In this document: piece after piece, positions 22,887 through 23,136 of the stretch | Numbering within the stretch: the stretch's first letter is position 1 | How the letters are laid out: every line of letters starts with the position of its first letter | DNA from: an uncultured Bacteroidales bacterium | GTDB lineage: Bacteria > Bacteroidota > Bacteroidia > Bacteroidales > Bacteroidaceae | Reading direction: 5' to 3' | DNA length: 23,136 nucleotides | NCBI GenBank assembly: GCA_902783615.1 | Contig: CACZRQ010000144.1 | Coordinates: 1 to 23,136, forward strand | Position numbers and translations under genes: made by a program | Notes under the pieces: generated by a model | Seen by the model: only the letters and a program-made list of their open reading frames with translations | Database searches by the model: none | What the model was told of the DNA's origin: nothing

Positions 22887-23136
22887 CTCCCCCTTAGCAA
22901 GGGGGAGTACCCCGAAGGGGGGAGGGAGTATGTTGATCCCAAAAGGAAGAGACCTGTTTGAGGTCTCTGGGATAGAAAGCATCATCCTTGTCAATAGACG
23001 CTGGTTAATAGCTGTTTTGTTGTTATGACGCTGAAAGCGTCGCCTCATAGTAGCCGCGGGTTCGAAGAACCTGCGGTTTGCGTTGATACGTTTATATTTG
23101 CACTCTGAAAGAGTGCCCCAACATCATGCTGGGCGA
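22887..23136. repeat. Non-coding cluster of palindromic hairpins (interspersed-repeat-like), cut by right edge
   Basis: Hairpins in order: CTCCCCCTT/AAGGGGGAG with loop AGC (22887-22907); CCCC-GAA-GGGG (22910-22920); ATCCC + AGAGACC paired with GGTCTCT + GGGAT, loop TGTTTGA, with a 7-base bulge (22936-22973); GACGCT-GAA-AGCGTC (23027-23041); CCGCGGGTTC-GAA-GAACCTGCGG, a 10-bp stem with one G-T pair (23054-23076); GCACTCT-GAA-AGAGTGC (23100-23116); and an imperfect CCCA...TGGG (23117-23133). Four have the same GAA triloop. A -7-like TATATTTG at 23093-23100 runs into the sixth hairpin. No gene of useful length or codon character is seen here. The first two hairpins are of the C/G-run type that recurs between Prevotella and Bacteroides genes. 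The first could end transcription of the plus-strand unit, but no T-run follows. Confidence 0.7.

Noticed and set aside
22863..23048. Small minus-strand frame (61 codons) in the hairpin region
   Set aside because: It crosses several palindromes, has no ribosome-binding context or domain, and such frames arise by chance in repeat elements.

Overview
The window reads as chromosomal DNA from a member of the Bacteroidales, most likely a Prevotellaceae (Prevotella/Segatella-like) species. The evidence is the LpxC-FabZ fusion protein, the long-form PyrF and PurC, an outer-membrane barrel with a carboxypeptidase-regulatory-like N-terminus, DUF3256 and DUF4923 family proteins, and -7 promoter boxes of the Bacteroidetes type TAnnTTTG. 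No tRNA, rRNA, CRISPR array, transposase, integrase or prophage gene was found. The genus assignment is an inference.

Layout. Positions 1-18289 are all on the minus strand, so transcription runs right to left. Read in that direction: (a) pgeF (laccase-domain protein) and an exported M23 endopeptidase; (b) a tightly packed run phoH-purC-aroE-alpha/beta hydrolase, with a TPM-domain membrane protein, lemA and an outer-membrane beta-barrel protein further downstream; (c) purM-prfA-DUF4153 membrane protein-pyrF, with a good promoter in front of purM; (d) the lipid A run lpxD-lpxC/fabZ-lpxA, followed by a pRiA4b ORF-3-like protein cut by the left edge. Positions 18492-22843 are on the plus strand and divergent from pgeF. 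They hold four consecutive exported-protein genes: a DUF3256 protein, a secreted FAD-dependent oxidoreductase, a two-domain PHB-depolymerase-like esterase, and a DUF4923 lipoprotein gene that is broken by an internal deletion plus frameshift. The last ~250 bp is a non-coding cluster of hairpins that runs off the right edge.

Most of the window is core metabolism: lipid A/O-acylation and fatty acid dehydration (lpxD, lpxC/fabZ, lpxA), purine synthesis (purM, purC), pyrimidine synthesis (pyrF), shikimate synthesis (aroE), translation termination (prfA) and envelope maintenance (M23, LemA, TPM, outer-membrane barrel). I do not see a clearly new defence or mobile system. The less ordinary observations are structural: an 11-copy heptamer tandem repeat covering the purM stop and the prfA leader; a nonanucleotide repeat between lemA and the TPM gene; a 24-codon acidic tail in frame after the DUF4153 stop codon; perfect dyads lying over or near the -33 regions of the purM and lpxD promoters; an esterase whose N-terminal half looks like a dead hydrolase domain; the decayed DUF4923 gene; and the multi-hairpin element at the right end, in which four hairpins share a GAA triloop.
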